DNA from: Immersiella caudata
Lineage: Eukaryota; Ascomycota; Sordariomycetes; Sordariales; Lasiosphaeriaceae
Direction: 5' to 3'
Length of the DNA stretch: 64,000 bases
NCBI GenBank assembly: GCA_030512335.1
Contig: JAULSU010000001.1
Location: forward strand, 1,550,001-1,614,000
Shown here in pieces: positions 12,236-22,913 of this stretch. Position 1 is the stretch's first letter; every line of letters begins with the position of its first letter. The notes below the pieces were generated by a model. The model ran no database searches. It was given only the letters and a program-made list of their open reading frames with translations, and was not told where the DNA came from. Made by a program: the position numbers and the translations under genes.

Positions 12236-12811
12236 AACATGCGTGTCAAGAGGGGTGAGGCTTGCTGGAGAGGGCTCAGACCCAGAAGGTCGACTAGATT
12301 TATTCAAAGTATTCATCGCATAATCCCATTGCTGTCAGGATATCATTGTACATCAACAGTAGTCAATTTATAAGTTGTGCCCTCAGCTGTCGGATGCATC
12401 TGTTGCCGTATATAGCCCACACTTCTCCTTTCTCGATACATGTATGTGCCAAGGCGGGGGTAGGGAGGGAGAATAAAGGCGCTCCGGTTCCGTGCCCAAA
12501 ATTTCAGGGGTGGAATCTAGTAATGCATCCGAGTTCCTCCAGCGTATCAGATGGCGGTCTTTATTTCCTAGCAGGTCCATCGTCTCCGCGGTCATAACGT
12601 ACATACAGCTCAAACTGCGACCGTAACTCTCATCCTGACCCCTATCCTAAGCATGCCCTCTCAATCTTTACGCACGCAAAGCTCAACCCAAAAGACCCAA
12701 CAGCGGCGACGAGACAATCCGTCTCTGCTGCACCTTTGAAGCCCCAGACTCCGATCCTGACGCTTGCGACTCGGCTGCTCCATCAACAAGCTCCGGCAAG
12801 ACGATACCATC
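12236..12811. other. Convergent 3' region between UTP4 and the BAP31-like gene
   Basis: About 575 bp between two facing stop codons. It holds both 3' untranslated regions. No gene or strong hairpin was noticed. Confidence 0.5.
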
Positions 12812-13671
12812 CTATTTCTCCTTCTTGGGCGTGCCATCTTCCTGCGTCTTGGCGTACTTCTCCGTCAAGTCGTCATACTCGCGATGGAGACCAGCAGCTT
12901 GCTTCTTGAGGTTCTCGAGGTCCTGGTCCTTGCGCGCCAACTCACGCTTGAGGCGCGCGATCTCGCCCGGTTCGCCAGCTACAGCGAGCTTCTCAGCCTG
13001 CTTGGTGTTCTTATCGGTGCCCTCGTATTGCTTGACCTTTTCCTCGAGGCGGAGGACCTCGAGGATCATGATGTAGGTACGGTTGAGGATCAAGGAGAGG
13101 AAGAGGGTGAAGCCGCAAAGATACATGTTGCGCTGCGAGTAGAACTTGCGCGCCTGGACTTCGAGTCGCTCATGGCCCAATACGGCGGCTTTGCTGTGGT
13201 GGGGTTAGCAGTGCTATACTGGAGCGTCTTGGTGGAGGGTAACCTACCCCGACGCGCTGTTGTTCTCGGTGGCGATAGCCAGCTCTTGTTGGACACGATA
13301 CACGCGGTTGACACTGTCAATGAAAAGAATCAAGATGAAGATGAATGTAATCTTCAGGGCGTGTTGTGCTTTTGCGACGAGGGGGTTCTCGGAGATGAAG
13401 CTGGTCACACGACAAGTCAGCGGTGTGTTGCCGCGGGGCACTTCGGGAGGCATAGGGACATACGTGAACAGTTTTCGACGGATGGTAAATGGCAAAGGAA
13501 TGATGAGAGCCATGAAGAGAGTCATCTCTGCCATGAGCAGCATGAATACCTGGGTTTCCGACCGTTAGCTTTGCTCGAGGCCATTTAGAGGAGCTCGTCA
13601 GGAACTGCCAGGAGCTCCAAATGAACATTGCAGCGGGCAAGCAGACATACCAAAGTGTAGTAGAGCGTCAT
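12812..13671 (-). CDS. BAP31/Yet3-like ER transmembrane protein, 213 aa
   Basis: Proteins of this family sit in the ER membrane and help sort or export membrane proteins. Exons are 13671-13651, 13549-13464, 13400-13248 and 13193-12812; the first codes only seven residues (MTLYYTL). Joined, the N-terminal half has three membrane segments: TLVFMLLMAEMTLFMALII (about residues 6-25), KITFIFILILFIDSVNRVY (about 48-66) and NMYLCGFTLFLSLILNRTY (about 102-120). The cytosolic half is a coiled coil of charged heptads (LKRELARKDQDLENLKKQAA). The last four residues, KKEK, form a C-terminal dilysine ER-retrieval signal of the type present on family members. All introns keep phase. It is convergent with UTP4 and its start lies 1.85 kb from the secreted-peptide gene. 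Identity at family level is secure; which yeast Yet paralogue it equals is not decided. Confidence 0.93.
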
Positions 13672-15526
13672 CTTGGCGACCTTTGTTCGTTTCTGTCGAC
13701 TAAAAAGAGTTGTTCGTATCGAAGCTCTCCAGACCGATGAGATGTGGATTTTAAAGAGTCTAGAACAGTGTCCTCAAAGAAAGCTATCGTCAAGGTGTGA
13801 CGTGTTTGGACGCAAGCGAAGTGGGCTGTTGGCTGCCTCGAGAGGGCCAAGTCAACAACGTCATTCTGTGGCTGGACGAGCTGGCCCGTGCTGATGGAGA
13901 AAGTTGTTCAGTTGTGGGGCCAGAGGCTGGTGCCGGGGCTTACATGCAACGAAACGGTTCCAAGGTTTTCTGAGAGACCCTAACCCTCACCCTCAAGGCA
14001 GGCCACGCGTCTCGCCAGGTCTCATAATAATTTGTGTGCATCGATTTTGATAGCGATGGCAGCCTCTGACAACATGGATCGGGCTTGGCACGATGTGGAC
14101 AAGCTGCCTCACGCTTTTGATATGAAAATAGAGCAGCTCTGTGTAGCACTCCAACCATTGTGCCAGAGAAACCAAAGGTGGAGAATACGGGACTAACGGC
14201 TGTGGATAGCTTACGTATCCATTCCCCAATGAGCACGACAACGAACAGCTGCTTCGAACGATGTTCGACGAGAACGGCCTCGAGGCTAGATGCTCACATT
14301 CGAACCCCCATCAAGTCGCGATATCAGACCACACCTGTGCCTCCCCCTTTCTCTCCCACACGAGGACAGCATGATCCCCACCCAACCAAGACTCTCAACC
14401 CCGAATGCGGCTGAAGGAAGAGCAGGCACTATTTCCGTCGCGCCAGCTGAAGATACCAAGCTATTGGCCTGGTGACCCCACAAGACGCAGTCATCGGGGG
14501 TCTCGGGGCGGGCATCGACGTGATTGGCCTCATGTCTCTGAAACGTCCACAGCTGCCGTCCCAATGGCACGTTTCTTCGGATGGTTTTTTTGGTAACCAT
14601 CGCCGAACTCCCACACCAGGCCGTCAACTCCGCCCGCTTGCATGCGAGACGGAGTGCTCGCAAGGCCCGCGACGTGCCGCGCTTCCAGCCCTGCGAGTGC
14701 GAGTTGCGTGTGCAAAAAGAGTTTGTCCATCACCATGCATTGCATTTCTCCCCTTCCCATTCGCCCTCTCCAATGCGAAGTGCGGCGGAGAGGCAGACTG
14801 GCCAGCGTTTCTTTTGCAGCCAGCCCCGAGAAGACGCGGGGAAGGGAAAGAATAGGAGAGTTCTTCTTTTTTTTATCTTGAGTGGAGGAGTGAGTACATT
14901 GCTCCGAAATAAATGTGTTCGAATCTGCGACAGCCATGTCTCTCCACTTCCCAGTTCTCTCGTGAGCGCGTGTGTTTGTATCGCCTCTCATCCCATCCCA
15001 GGAAATCCCAGCCAAGAGCTTTCGCAAACAAACACAACCATTTTCCCTGCCTCGGCCAAACAACCCACCTTCTTACGTTTCCTTCGACGGACCCAAACAA
15101 ATACCACCCCAACCTCCCTCCCACGACCTGACTGGGAGCAGGCAACGATTGCGAAGACCCCTGGCAGTCGTGCGCCGCACTAGCCGGTGGCTGCTCACAA
15201 AGCCTCACCGTGCTATCCCGTATCCATTCCCCTGAGCTCGCCGTCGTCCCGGTCACCTCATAATCCAACCCCGGCTGGTCCATCCGCGCGGTCAAAAAAA
15301 ATCCTCGTATTTCCAGATCACGAAGGAAGGAAGGAACCAGCTAACACCGAGTAAACGAACGACAAAAAGAGCAAAAGAAATACTAATCAACCTACCTTCC
15401 GTACCAACAACCCTTCCACTCTTTGTACTCGATACTTCCCAACTCCCCCTCGGTAGCATCCACCCTGCCCACCCGCCTCCCATCCCAACTAAACCACAAC
15501 CACAACACCAACTCAACCCACTCAAG
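13672..15526. other. Long divergent upstream region (BAP31-like / secreted peptide)
   Basis: About 1.85 kb with no supported gene. Frames up to 200 codons exist on both strands around 14530-15183, but they overlap each other and have Pro/Arg-rich chance composition. The right end (about 15300-15526) is pyrimidine/adenine-rich with many CAACC/CCACC repeats, typical of a fungal 5' untranslated leader. Confidence 0.45.
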
Positions 15527-15775
15527 ATGCGAACGCACCTAGCCCTTCCGCCGCTCTTGGCAGCACTTGTCTTCGGCACTCTAGTCACCTCCACACCAAT
15601 TCTCTGCTCAGACGTATGTACATGCCCAGCATCTCCTCGTGCCCATGCTAGCAACTTTTGCTAACCGACGCCTCAACAGCTCAAACGAGACGCCATCTTA
15701 CGAGGGGATCTTCCCAAAGAAGCATGCTGCAGCTATGGGCGATGCCAAGGGGACGTTGTAGTCGCGATGTTATGA
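15527..15775 (+). CDS. Small secreted cysteine peptide precursor, 60 aa
   Basis: I found this gene by splicing; neither exon stands out alone. Exon 1 is 15527-15613 (29 codons), the intron is 15614-15679 (GTATGT...AACAG, branch GCTAAC), and exon 2 is 15680-15775 ending in TGA. The precursor starts MRTHLALPPLLAALVFGTLV, a clear signal peptide with Arg/His n-region and Leu/Ala-rich core and likely cleavage near VTS-T or TST-P. After the junction comes LKRDAILRGDLPKEACCSYG, then RCQGDVVVAML. Lys-Arg at the start of exon 2 is a classic Kex2 site, which would release a peptide of about 28 residues containing the CC-x4-C core. No known family is claimed; a secreted signal, antimicrobial or effector-type peptide is inferred only from architecture. 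The consensus intron placed exactly between leader and mature part supports a real gene. Its leader is long and pyrimidine-rich. Confidence 0.72.
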
Positions 15776-15798
15776 GTGAGTGAGTGACTCGCTCGCTC
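15774..15798 (+). other. Wobble hairpin overlapping the stop codon of the secreted-peptide gene
   Basis: As RNA, the arm GAGUGAGUGAG (15774-15784) pairs fully with CUCGCUCGCUC (15788-15798) through 9 Watson-Crick and 2 G-U pairs around a UGA loop. The arm includes the last two bases of the stop codon. It could affect translation end or 3' processing, or be a by-product of a short GAGT/CTCG repeat. Confidence 0.35.
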
Positions 15799-16720
15799 GC
15801 CCGCTAGCCAACGGGGGAGACGCCGCCGGGGGTTGCTGTGGGAAAAGGCGGTAAAGAGAATGAGAAAAAGAAAACGAAAACGAAAACGACAAACTCATCG
15901 GCAATGGCGGCGACATCGAGAACCCCCGCCAACGAGATGACGAGGCTATCAAATCGACTGCGACGACGACGGCGAGACTTCGAATCTCTTACACGATGGA
16001 ACGCTTCCATCAATCGTTCGTATTCGCCATCTGATTGGTGGGAAAATCGATTGCGGTCAAAGCTTCACACTTTGCATTTCACCGGCGCAACAATGGCGGG
16101 GAGGAGGGAAGGCCATGACTTCGGCGGATGGGGAAATCATCACCGGAGGGGGTTCTGCATTTTCAGGGAAAAAGGGACAAAGTTCGACAAGATGTTACTG
16201 TTGCAGATTCAGCAAAGGTGTAGATGGTCTCTCGAGATACACGGACAGGATATCCCACCGAGGGCGAATCACGGGCCGGCAGGGCATGGGAAAGACAAGG
16301 CGCATTTAGGGAGGCGGCTCAAGTGTTTATATTTGGCTTCTGCCACCGGGAATTTGGAGGTTTATTTATATGACGGAAAACCAGGGAGATCTGTTGGAAC
16401 GGACGGAAGATACGTTCGGATCGTAGCGGGCTTCCGCTCGTCCATTTTACGTGTGAACGGGGTTACATGTACATCCGGGCTGCCGGTACGTAAATGAAGC
16501 AAATTTCAGAGAAGGCAGACAATGGTGGAGATGTCTCGTAGGCAAAAGCCAAACTTCAAGGTCACGCTGTCGCGGATCCGAATGTCGGCATGAAGCCGAA
16601 CCGGCTGATTGGCGCGGCTGGGAGCGCTGGCATGGAACCCGCTGTGGGGCCGATGGAAAAGATCCCGGAAATTCGGTCTTGTGGCGGCCGAACGATCGGC
16701 AGGTGGTGTTGTTGCGCACT

Positions 16721-16880
16721 CTAGCCTGCCTCGCCTGCCAAACGTCGTCGCACCGTCATCCACGGTAGCAGCGCTGGGCTGGCCCTTCCACCCCACCCCG
16801 CAGCCCGCGACCCGCCGCTCTCGTCTTGGCTCAACGTACCTTTTCGCACCAGTCCCCGGCGCGTGTGGAGGAGGTTAGCC
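16721..16880 (-). promoter_or_regulatory. Two XlnR/Xyr1-type motifs upstream of L-arabinitol dehydrogenase
   Basis: The minus strand reads GGCTAG at 16721-16726 and GGCTAA at 16875-16880, matching GGCTAR, the core bound by the fungal xylanase/arabinose regulators of the XlnR/Xyr1 family. They lie about 660 and 500 bp before the ATG. Hexamers of this kind also arise by chance, so function is inferred. Confidence 0.35.
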
Positions 16881-16882
16881 TC

Positions 16883-17003
16883 GTGGGGGAAGCGTGACTG
16901 ACGAGCTCCTCGACGGTTGGCGCGGCTGCTCGCAGTCGGAACGATTACGGCGCAGCCATGAAGCACAACGTCGAAGTGGACCAGCTTTCGAGGGGATGTG
17001 GGG
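16883..17003 (+). promoter_or_regulatory. CreA/Cre1-type motifs upstream of L-arabinitol dehydrogenase
   Basis: GTGGGG occurs at 16883-16888 and 16998-17003, and again near 16643. These match SYGGRG, the binding core of the carbon-catabolite repressor CreA/Cre1. A pair of sites within about 120 bp fits glucose repression of an arabinose gene, but G-rich sequence is common here. Confidence 0.3.
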
Positions 17004-17382
17004 GGAGGGGGGGAGGGAGGTCGACTTACACCGCTGGGATTCCGCATCAGTGCTTTGCTCCGGCTGGACGCCAATTGTTCTAGAACCGCATGTTGTTCCA
17101 CGCCGCCGGGAGCTACCATGCGTGCCTCCCAACGTAGCAGGGGCCTTGAGCCGCTTGGGGGGACGACCCGTTGCCTGACGGTCTTCAGACCGCCTGATAT
17201 CGTCGGAGAAAAATGTAATACAGAAGAGGGTATAAGTGACGTGTGGCCGCCCCTCCCCTCCAAGTCGCTCGCAAACTCCCCGAGCTCCCCCCTCATACCC
17301 CTTCGTCTTTACTCGTTGCTGTGCAAAATACCGCAAGCTATCTTTCTCTTCGTTATATCCCGCTGCTACTTCGAGCATCACC

Positions 17383-18602
17383 ATGGGCGCCATTACCAAC
17401 GGCAAGACCAACGGCACGTCGGTTGGGGTGAAGGCTACAAAGGCCAACATTGGCGTCTTCACCAACCCCAATCACGATCTTTGGATAAGCGAGGCCGAGC
17501 CGACACTGGAGAAGGTGCTGAAGGGAGATGAGCTGAAGGAGGGCCAGGTTACAGTCGCCATCAGGAGTACAGGCATCTGCGGGTAAGATCCCACAACCAA
17601 TATCGCATCGCGCGCGGCGCGCTTCTCTGGTTCTGGATACAGCGCAGCAGCTTACGCCTTCCCTGCAACAGGTCGGATGTTCACTTCTGGAAGCATGGCT
17701 GCATCGGTCCCATGATTGTCGGGGGGGACCACGTGCTTGGCCACGAGTCGGCCGGCGAGGTTATCGCTGTGCACCCGAGCGTGACGAGTCTGAAGGTGGG
17801 CGATCGCGTCGCTGTCGAGCCGCAAGTCATCTGCAATGCTTGCGAGCCATGCTTGACGGGAAGGTACAACGGGTGCGAGAAAGTGGACTTCCTGTCGACG
17901 CCGCCCGTGCCAGGATTGCTGCGGCGGTATGTCAACCACCCAGCGGTCTGGTGCCACAAGATTGGGAACATGTCGTATGAGGATGGAGCCATGTTGGAGC
18001 CACTCTCTGTCGCGCTCGCCGGCATCCACCGCGCAGAGGTCCGGCTTGGCGACCCCGTGCTTGTGTGCGGGGCGGGACCGATCGGCCTCATCACCATGCT
18101 CTGTCTGAAGGCGGCGGGCGCGTGCCCGCTCGTCATTACCGATATCGATGAGGGCCGGTTGAAGTTTGCTAAGGAGGTTTGCCCCGAGGTCATCACTCAC
18201 AAAGTGGAGCGCATGAGCGCCGAGGATGGGGCAAAGGTCATCGTGGAGAAGTTTGGCGGCATCGAGCCCGCCATCGTGATCGAGTGCACCGGAGTGGAGA
18301 GCAGCATTGCGGCGGCCATCTGGGCGGTGAAGTTCGGTGGCAAGGTGTTCGTCGTTGGCGTTGGCAAGAACGAGATCCAGCTTCCCTTCATGAGGGCTAG
18401 CGTCCGCGAGGTTGATCTCCAGTTCCAGTACCGCTACTGCAACACCTGGCCCAGGGCCATCCGTCTGATTGAGAATGGCGTTGTCGACCTCAGCAAGCTC
18501 GTTACCCACAGGTTCCAACTAGAAGAGGCCCTCAAGGCCTTCGACACAGCCTCGGATCCTACCACAGGTGCCATCAAGGTGCAGATCCAGAGCCTGGACT
18601 GA
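17383..18602 (+). CDS. L-arabinitol 4-dehydrogenase, 376 aa
   Basis: This NAD+-dependent, zinc-containing medium-chain dehydrogenase oxidises L-arabinitol to L-xylulose in the fungal L-arabinose pathway (cytosol). Exons are 17383-17582 and 17672-18602; the 89-nt intron splits the Gly codon of ICG-SDVHFWKHGC. Ligands of the catalytic zinc are visible as Cys66 (GICGSDVHF), His91 and Glu92 (GHES). Four cysteines of the structural zinc are Cys121, 124, 127 and 135 in CNACEPCLTGRYNGC. VCGAGPIGL is the Rossmann glycine motif, and VITDIDEGRLKFAK carries the acidic residue expected for NAD+ preference. The stretch VDLQFQYRYCNTWPRAIRL is typical of L-arabinitol dehydrogenases rather than xylitol dehydrogenase. 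Length and the intron in the zinc-ligand loop fit. The ATG sits in CACCATGG, a strong fungal start context. The upstream GGCTAR and GTGGGG motifs suggest induction by pentoses and glucose repression. Xylitol or sorbitol dehydrogenase is the less likely alternative. Confidence 0.95.
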
Positions 18603-19275
18603 GCTGTCGCCGACGAGGTGCTGTTACTGCGGTTGATGCTGTTGAATAGGATAGGATAGGGGCTGGAACTGGAGCTAGAACTGCAACTGGACTGTTGGCA
18701 TATGCGCGGATCGTCTTTCTGTAGATTTGTTTGTATTGCATCATTTTTGGCTGGCTCTGGGGCACCCCCAGGTCGAGTCGATGCCTTTGCATCCTTGGTG
18801 GCTTTTGATTGGGGGATCCGGGTGCAATAGATTTCGGGATGCGGTGCAATTATGATGGAAGTTCTTGTCTTGTAGCTCAATTCAATTGGTGCAAATGAGA
18901 GCCTGGCGATGAATGGATGTGCACAGTTGTGGTGATTTCAGTTTGCGCTTTACCATTCACTTGAAATGTTGAGGTGGAGTTTGATCGTGCGATGAGGTGC
19001 TGGGAGCTCCCGGCAGGAGCTTTCAGGAACCGAGCTCCTCGGCCAATTGCGCCCGCTTATTGGTCAACCCACTTTTGGACCAACGACTTTCGAAAACTTC
19101 CGGATCCCGTTTTTTCGATCAACCGGACCCGTCGTCAATTGCGCGATAATCCTCTCCGAACCTCACTCGGTCCCCTCCACCATCAATCGTCGCTGTCGAC
19201 TTGCCGTCCGCCTGCATAAGACCTGCCTCGACCGCCGCGCACGGCCTGTCAGTCGCTAGTCAATACTTAATCGCC
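18603..19275. other. Region between L-arabinitol dehydrogenase and ATP synthase subunit g
   Basis: About 670 bp holding the 3' region of the dehydrogenase, with a short imperfect repeat of CTGGAACTGGAGC type at 18660-18692, and the promoter of the next gene. No coding segment was seen. Confidence 0.5.
19043..19063. promoter_or_regulatory. Paired CCAAT boxes upstream of ATP synthase subunit g
   Basis: CCAAT at 19043-19047 (plus strand) and again on the minus strand at 19059-19063 lie about 215-230 bp before the ATG. Such boxes bind the Hap/NF-Y complex, a known activator of respiratory genes in fungi. Function here is inferred. Confidence 0.4.
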
Positions 19276-20090
19276 ATGTCTTTCGCTCTGGTGACGAGGC
19301 GATCCGGCCTCTCGGTTGGTCGCCGCATGGTCCGCTTCGAGTCGACGTCAACACAAAAGGCCAGCGAGGCCGCCAAGCAGGCTGCATCCAAGGCCTCCTC
19401 GACCGCGTCGGAATACACAGCCAAGGCTTCGGAGGGGCTCTCACGCGTCTCGTCGGCTGCTGGCCCTGCCATCGCCAACGCCGCGAAGGGTGTCTCCGGC
19501 GCGCTCGGCCGCATTGGTGGCCGGACAGGGCGGTTGATTGCCTTTATCGAACGTATGCACTTCCATCTCCTCGGCTCGTGACTACCTCGCACCACGCTTA
19601 TTGTCCTGCACGATTTTGTTGTCGCGGGACAAGGACTTCCGATTCGACGGACCAAACAAGATACTGACCGTTTTTCGATAGGCCAGGTTCCCTTCGTCAT
19701 CTACTACTCCAAGGTCGGCATTGAGCTCTCCAAGGTCGTCTTCAAGGGCCAAAACATGACCCCACCGTAAGTACTCAAGCATTGGAGGACCAGTCTGTCC
19801 CGCTATCGGGCTTCGTTGGCTGACCCCCGGCCCCCCTCGGTAGGCCCGTTTCGACCTTCCAGACCTACTTCGCCAACCTCTTCAAGCAGGCTCAGAATCC
19901 CAGCGCCCTGCTCCAGACCGCTCCCTCGTCCGGCAATGTCCTTCAGAGGGTGCGAAACTTCAACAAGACGCAGGCTATCGCCGGTGGTGTATTGCTCGCC
20001 GAGTGCCTCGGCTTCTTCACCGTTGGCGAGATGATTGGCAGAGTTAAGTTGATCGGTTACCACGGCGAGGTAGCTGCTGCCCACCACTAA
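19276..20090 (+). CDS. ATP20: Mitochondrial F1Fo-ATP synthase subunit g, 202 aa
   Basis: Subunit g is a small inner-membrane protein of the Fo sector that helps ATP synthase form dimers and shape cristae. Exons are 19276-19552, 19682-19766 and 19844-20090, all in phase. The first exon codes an N-terminal targeting sequence (MSFALVTRRSGLSVGRRMVR) followed by an Ala/Ser/Lys-rich stretch. The core begins with RQVPFVIYYSKVGIELSKVV and continues VSTFQTYFANLFKQ. Near the C-terminus lies a membrane helix, TQAIAGGVLLAECLGFFTVG, followed by EMIGRVKLIGYHGE; the Gly-rich face and conserved Glu are typical of this family. The long low-complexity presequence makes it larger than yeast subunit g (115 residues), as is usual in filamentous fungi. 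Paired CCAAT boxes in the promoter fit a respiratory gene. Confidence 0.93.
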
Positions 20091-22913
20091 GCAATGGCTG
20101 GGGAGTCAGCGGGAGAGGAAGCGGGAGAGAGTGTGGGTTCAAGGCAGTGGCAGGGGTCAGCAAAGAGCCATGATACGCGATATCAGTAGACGAAAGCGAG
20201 GCGAGGTTGGGATCAACCTCACGAGAATAGACAGCATGGCGTATCGGAGACTGCCGCTCATCTAGATTCGCCGACCTCCAGTTATGCCAGGCCCATCCGC
20301 TCGTCCAGAGACGATCAAAAACAGGGCCGCGTCACAGGGAGCCCGCAGCAAACAAACAACGACGGTGGTCCACCTGGTCATGGGGGGCAAGACAAAACGG
20401 GAGTACAGAGGTTCGAGGTACCGCTAACTTCCTCCCTGTTGCATACTTGCTTTTCCCCCTCTCCGTCGGCAGGCTAGGGGGGAAACCAGCTCTGTTTTTT
20501 CACTTTTCATATGTATTGTCCTGTACAAGTATCGTCTATGCATGGAGGGCCAATCAAAGACAAATTAACCGATATCTCTTGCTAGGGTGCCCACTGCGAC
20601 CTTCTCTCCGATGCGGTGGATGAGGAGGGAGGACGTGTCGTGCTCCACTATACCTCCTCCTTTCCCCCTCTCCGGTCTCTGCATTTCTTGTCCCCGCCGG
20701 TCTGGCGGCCTACTTATGCATGTCTTGAAGATGGCTGTTGTTGTTATTGCCTCACCCCCTTTGCGGTCTCCGGATGGTTGGTATCTCACGCACAGCTACG
20801 ACCTTGCTTCACGGTGCGTCGAAAGGGGCAGCCCCTTAGCCTGGTGCATACGGCTCGGTACATCCCCGAGACAGGCGGGGCAGGCAGCATTCACGAGTGG
20901 GAGAACGCAAGACAGTAGCCTGCACCCGTGTCTCGGCTCCCCCCACCATTCCGATCCATTCCAGCCATCAACATGTCTCGGCGGAGCAGCAGTGGGCACC
21001 GCTTGCCGACCCCCGCCCCGACGGGGTAGGAGTTGGTTGGTTTGCTGCATGCCCAAGGAGGAAGCGGAATCTGCCTGGCGGTCTTCCCCAGACAGTGCGT
21101 TGCTTTCTGGCGTGTGTCGGTCTGGGTCGGGTCCTCAAGGCCCGGCATGAGTGGGTGGGTATGGGTTGGGGGAGGTGCAGAGTGCTGCAGCGCTAGGTTT
21201 CGGGGAGGGGGAGGTGCATGGGGGGAAGGGGAGGAAGATGATGGGCCTGGAGGTTGGTTGTCCTGGCCGAAGGGCGGTCTGCGGGGGCGGGAGGATGAGG
21301 AAGGTTCTTGTCACTCCCTTCCTCGAGGTCAGATGGCCTCGTTGCCTGATGCCATCACCCATCTCACTAAAGAGGGCCCTCTGCAGGACCCAACCACAGA
21401 GGGGGAAAGTCTGGTTGAGAGACACGACCCTCAGCCAAGTGGACAACACAGCACCCCCCCACTGTGACCTACAGGGCAGTCTCCCACTCAGCTCTCATCT
21501 GCAGCCGGCAACACTAACCCTGGCTAGCCCTCATCAGCCGGCCTTGCAAAAGGGGGAGGGTTATACACGGACATGTCAATGGTACATGAAGACTACCCGC
21601 CCACTACCGGGCCACAATATGGGCTCCGGCGCGCGGGGGTTCCGGATATTCTCTCATTCTGGGAAAGAGAGTCGGCACCTTGCATGGCATGGAGGACAGT
21701 GGAAGTTCAAGGGGTGGGGGGGAGTGTGGTAGCAGAGGCAGAACACTGCATGTGTTATACCACTATTCATAGTGTGGGAGCTCATATTGTAGTGATCGTA
21801 TTGTTCTTAGTGCTCAGCGTACTTGGGGATGCGTGATTCCGCGGCTATTCTTTCTACCCCCTCCCACAGCGAGCTCAATCGATTCCCAATCCGTATAATT
21901 CGTGCAAGGCGCTTATCAATGATACCGTGGGGCTGAAGCTTTGTAACAAGTGCTCCCTCAACTGTGGTAGCAAGAGGCCTTGAGCGTTGGTTGGTAAATG
22001 GCCTGGGGATTGCAGGATCTTGATCGGTAACCCAGAGTTGTAATACTGGCTACAACTGCTAGGCCTCTAATGCTGGCCATAACAACCGATACTGACAATA
22101 CGCAGGGTGGAACAAGCATACAGTACAAACAAAAACATACAGAAAAGGAGCGTAAAGCTACCAACCAAATTGTGGTGGCGGGCAAGCCTTCATTGCAGGT
22201 GGAGCACTAAGAGCCTGGACACGGGCGTCAATAACAAGCCTCATAGTTCAGTAATAGGTCCAACGCTAACGGTCATATTTGCAGCTGAGCTACTTTCAAC
22301 CTCATTCGTCCTCCGCGCCGCTATGAGAGCCGCTTGTCGCGCCTGGTCTGTTGGTCGCAGCACGGCTCGGAAGCGGGATTGCCCTGCAGCGGAAGAGATA
22401 TGAGATCCTCTTTGCTCATCCTTTGCCTGAGCCGCGGGCATGGAAGGATTTTAGGATTCATCCTTGCGTTGGCGTGCCATCCTCCGCGAAACAACAAAAA
22501 CCAGGCCGCAAATCAAAGCCAACTGGCGCTGGGGTGTGTCGTGCCTTCAGGTCCTGGGCCGTCGCGCAGGCTCGGTGCGGTCACAAGCTCCCGTCACAGC
22601 ACAGTCGGTTGAGGTCTAGCCGCGAGTGTGGCTAACCATAACCCCGCAGCCTCAACACAGCCAGGCGCCAAAGAGCAAGTTGCAGCCGCCGTGGGTCGAC
22701 GACGTCGACAGTATCGAGTGAGGATCTCGGGCGGGCTAGAAGCGACTATTGCTATTTCGACCGCCAGTCGCAATCGCGAGGCGCCCTCTAGAACGTAGGC
22801 ATAGAAAAGGAGTTACACATCTAGGGTCTCCTTGCCGTAAAAACGTGCCTATGCCGAGTTAGCTGCATGTTTTGTCTACTGACAAGCCTCTAAGGGCGAT
22901 CACGGAGTACCGC
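20091..22913. other. 2.8 kb gene-free stretch
   Basis: Nothing I can support as a gene. G- and C-rich frames up to 193 codons (20587-21732, plus strand) overlap each other in several frames and have Gly/Trp/Arg- or Pro/Ser-rich chance composition. Both neighbours end into this space (ATP20 from the left, the methyltransferase from the right), so no promoter is required here, which makes its length notable. Confidence 0.4.

Larger units (their letters stand above)
15776..17382. other. Upstream region of L-arabinitol dehydrogenase
   Basis: About 1.6 kb. A 219-codon frame starting at a GTG (15838) contains A-rich repeats (GAAAAC repeated near 15863-15890) and has no recognisable domain, so it was not called. 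The right half carries candidate carbon-regulation motifs listed separately and a TATA-like element (TATAAG, 17231-17236) about 150 bp before the start codon. Confidence 0.5.

Noticed and set aside
14530..15183. Frames of 177 and 200 codons on opposite strands
   Set aside because: Overlapping, low-complexity and without recognisable motifs; lies in the upstream space of the secreted-peptide gene.
15838..16497. 219-codon plus-strand frame beginning at GTG
   Set aside because: Starts in an A-rich simple repeat, lacks an ATG at a sensible place and has no domain-like stretch.
20587..21732. Several plus-strand frames up to 193 codons
   Set aside because: Composition is Gly/Trp/Arg- or Pro/Ser-rich in all frames alike, as expected for GC-rich non-coding DNA.
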